Shown here in pieces: positions 62,253 through 64,000 of a stretch of DNA of 64,000 nucleotides; within the stretch, counting starts at the first letter, position 1; every line of letters starts with the position of its first letter. The notes beneath the pieces are model-generated. The model was not told the origin of the DNA, made no database searches, and saw only the letters and a program-made list of their open reading frames with translations. Source of the DNA: Hoeflea algicola (GTDB lineage: Bacteria > Pseudomonadota > Alphaproteobacteria > Rhizobiales > Rhizobiaceae); assembly GCF_026619415.1 (NCBI RefSeq), contig NZ_JAOVZR010000001.1, forward strand, positions 744,001-808,000, given 5' to 3'. The translations under genes and the position numbers were made by a program.

Positions 62253-64000
62253 CTATTCGACGGTCACGGATTTGGCGAGATTGCGCGGCTGATCGACATC
62301 GGTACCCATGAAAACCGCAGTGTGATAGGCGATCAACTGGACTGGCAACGCGTAAAGAATCGGCGCCACGATCTCGTCAACAACCGGCAACACAATTGTC
62401 GCCATGGTTTCAAGCGTGGTTGCCGCTGCACCTTTTTCATCGGTGATCAGGATGATCTGGCCGCCGCGCGCAGCCACTTCCTGCATGTTCGAAACGGTCT
62501 TCTCGAAATGCCGGTCATGCGGGGCGATCACGATCACTGGCATGTTTTCATCAATCAACGCGATCGGGCCATGCTTGAGTTCGCCTGCCGCATAGCCCTC
62601 GGCATGAATATAGGAGATTTCCTTGAGCTTGAGCGCACCCTCCAGCGCCAGCGGGAAGCTGGTGCCACGGCCGAGATAAAGCACGTCCTTGAACCGCGAG
62701 AGTTCCCGCGACAGCATTTCGATCTGCGGCTGCACCGCATGGAAAACCTCGTTGGAAAGACGCGGCAACTCGACCAGCGCCTGCACCATTGCAGCCTCAT
62801 CTTCGCTTGAAAGCGTACCGCGGGCACGCCCCGCGATCATCGCCAGCGCCGCCAGCACCGAAAGCTGGCAGGTGAACGCCTTGGTCGAGGCGACCCCGAT
62901 CTCCGGTCCGGCAAGCGTCGGGAACACGGCGTTGGATTCACGCGCGATGGTCGACTCGCGGACATTGACAACGGCGCCAATCGTCAGCCCGTTGTCACGA
63001 CAATAGCGCAGCGACGCCAGTGTGTCGGCGGTTTCACCCGATTGCGAAATGAACAGCGCCGCCATCTTGCCCGACAACGGAATCTCGCGATAACGGAACT
63101 CCGAAGCTACGTCGATTTCGACCGGCAATCGGGCAAAGCGCTCGAACCAGTATTTGCCGATCAACCCGGCATAATAGGCGGTGCCGCAGGCCGACATCGC
63201 CAACCGATCGAGATTGGCGAAATCAATCTGGCTGCTGTCGAGCTTGACCCGGCCTTCGGCAAAATCGATGTAATGGCTGAGGGTATGGGAGACCACTTCG
63301 GGTTGCTCGTAGATCTCCTTTTCCATGAAATGGCGGTGGTTGCCCTTGTCGACCACATAGACCCCGCCCTGCGAAATCTGGCTGCTGCGCTCGACCAGAG
63401 CGCCATCATGGTCGTAGATCTCGGCGCTATCGCGGGTGATAACGGCCCAGTCGCCATCATCAAGATAGGTGATTTCGTCGGTAAACGGCGCCAGCGCAAT
63501 GGCGTCGGACCCCAGAAACATCTCACCATCGCCATGCCCGATAGCCAGCGGTGGACCGGAGCGTGCGCCCATGATCATGTCCGGCTGGTCTTCAAACAGT
63601 ATGGCCAGGGCATAGGCGCCCTCAAGCCTGCCCAGCGTCTTTTGCATGGCTTCACGCGGCGACAGGCCCTGGGAGCGGTAGGCAGTGAGCAATTGTGCCA
63701 CCACTTCGGTGTCAGTCTGGCTGTGAAAAACCGCGCCATTGGCGATCAACTCGGCTCTGAGCGGCGTGAAATTTTCGATAATGCCATTATGCACCACGGC
63801 AACGCCCTGGCTGAAATGCGGATGTGCATTGGCCTCTGTCGGCGCGCCATGGGTCGCCCAGCGGGTGTGGCCAATGCCGATATGCCCTGCCAGCGGATGT
63901 TCGCCGAGCCTTGTGTCGAGATTGATCAGCTTGCCTTCGGCGCGGCGGCGCTCAAGCTTGCCATTATGAATGGTAGCGACACCGGCTGAATCGTAGCCGC
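62253..64000 (-). CDS. glmS: Glutamine-fructose-6-phosphate aminotransferase GlmS (5' end outside window)
   Basis: The visible part covers about 582 residues and lacks only the first 30 or so, including the catalytic Cys. The glutaminase domain shows GYDSAGVATIHNGKL, HTRWATHGAPTEANAHPH and VVHNGIIENF. Two SIS domains follow (SACGTAYYAG, FISQSGETADTL, LGRGTSFPLALEGALKLKEI), and the C-terminus ends LAKSVTVE. It makes glucosamine-6-phosphate for cell-wall and LPS synthesis. Confidence 0.97.
   Translation of the reverse strand, partial: GYDSAGVATIHNGKLERRRAEGKLINLDTRLGEHPLAGHIGIGHTRWATHGAPTEANAHPHFSQGVAVVHNGIIENFTPLRAELIANGAVFHSQTDTEVVAQLLTAYRSQGLSPREAMQKTLGRLEGAYALAILFEDQPDMIMGARSGPPLAIGHGDGEMFLGSDAIALAPFTDEITYLDDGDWAVITRDSAEIYDHDGALVERSSQISQGGVYVVDKGNHRHFMEKEIYEQPEVVSHTLSHYIDFAEGRVKLDSSQIDFANLDRLAMSACGTAYYAGLIGKYWFERFARLPVEIDVASEFRYREIPLSGKMAALFISQSGETADTLASLRYCRDNGLTIGAVVNVRESTIARESNAVFPTLAGPEIGVASTKAFTCQLSVLAALAMIAGRARGTLSSEDEAAMVQALVELPRLSNEVFHAVQPQIEMLSRELSRFKDVLYLGRGTSFPLALEGALKLKEISYIHAEGYAAGELKHGPIALIDENMPVIVIAPHDRHFEKTVSNMQEVAARGGQIILITDEKGAAATTLETMATIVLPVVDEIVAPILYALPVQLIAYHTAVFMGTDVDQPRNLAKSVTVE

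Overview
The window is GC-rich DNA from a free-living alphaproteobacterium, most likely Hyphomicrobiales (Rhizobiales). I base this on the mfd-sdhE-recG arrangement at the right end, the number of ABC transporters with solute-binding proteins, and the codon style. The assignment is an inference from content, not from a database match. No rRNA, tRNA or CRISPR array was recognised.

Bases 1-14,420 look like one sulfur/organic-acid module. It starts with a NitT/TauT-type ABC importer (substrate-binding protein plus a partial ATPase) and an IclR regulator, followed by BioY, an SDR dehydrogenase and two paralogous LysR regulators, the second of which overlaps a TauE/SafE-type exporter gene. A nine-gene minus-strand run then encodes a non-standard succinate dehydrogenase-like complex (B-D-C-A order), a two-subunit Fe-S fumarase-like hydratase, a molybdenum sulfite dehydrogenase, a YeiH-type exporter and a NIPSNAP protein. 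A C4-dicarboxylate dehydrogenase and hydratase in one operon with sulfite oxidation and export suggests catabolism of a sulfonated dicarboxylate such as sulfosuccinate to oxaloacetate (or fumarate) plus sulfite. I regard this as the best candidate for an undescribed system here. A matching 17-bp LysR-type motif lies upstream of both this operon and the second LysR gene.

Bases 14,470-32,120 are a scarred accessory region. It holds dead IS5 and IS630 copies, an intact-looking IS3-family element, an IS91-type transposase with a tyrosine recombinase, and an IS1182-type element. The IS3 element sits between two broken genes for large proteins: a cadherin-repeat protein with NPQGPR repeats and an 866-codon secreted protein. 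A secreted pentapeptide-repeat protein follows. Bases 23,550-27,830 are ordinary chromosomal genes: DUF599, DUF3253, an EamA transporter, an aldo/keto reductase, a DUF1624-type acyltransferase-like protein and an ICMT-like methyltransferase.

Bases 32,189-36,210 carry small hypothetical genes, a MerR regulator and mgtE. Bases 36,483-40,910 hold a catabolic-looking operon of unknown substrate (Tm-1-like protein, TIM-barrel partner, cupin, frameshifted M24 peptidase-like gene) facing a divergent TetR regulator with a likely operator. Bases 41,250-54,382 form a carbohydrate regulon: a complete ABC importer with two ATPases and a small membrane protein, then two divergent operons. These encode three xylose-isomerase-like TIM-barrel proteins, an enolase-superfamily dehydratase, a D-2-hydroxyacid dehydrogenase, a Gfo/Idh/MocA oxidoreductase and a FadR-type regulator. 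Three TGGT-N3-ACCA palindromes at its promoters point to common control by that regulator.

The right end (54,657-64,000) has a small protein resembling the Acb2/Tad1 hairpin family, then the housekeeping genes mfd, sdhE, recG, a DUF502 gene and a 5'-truncated glmS.
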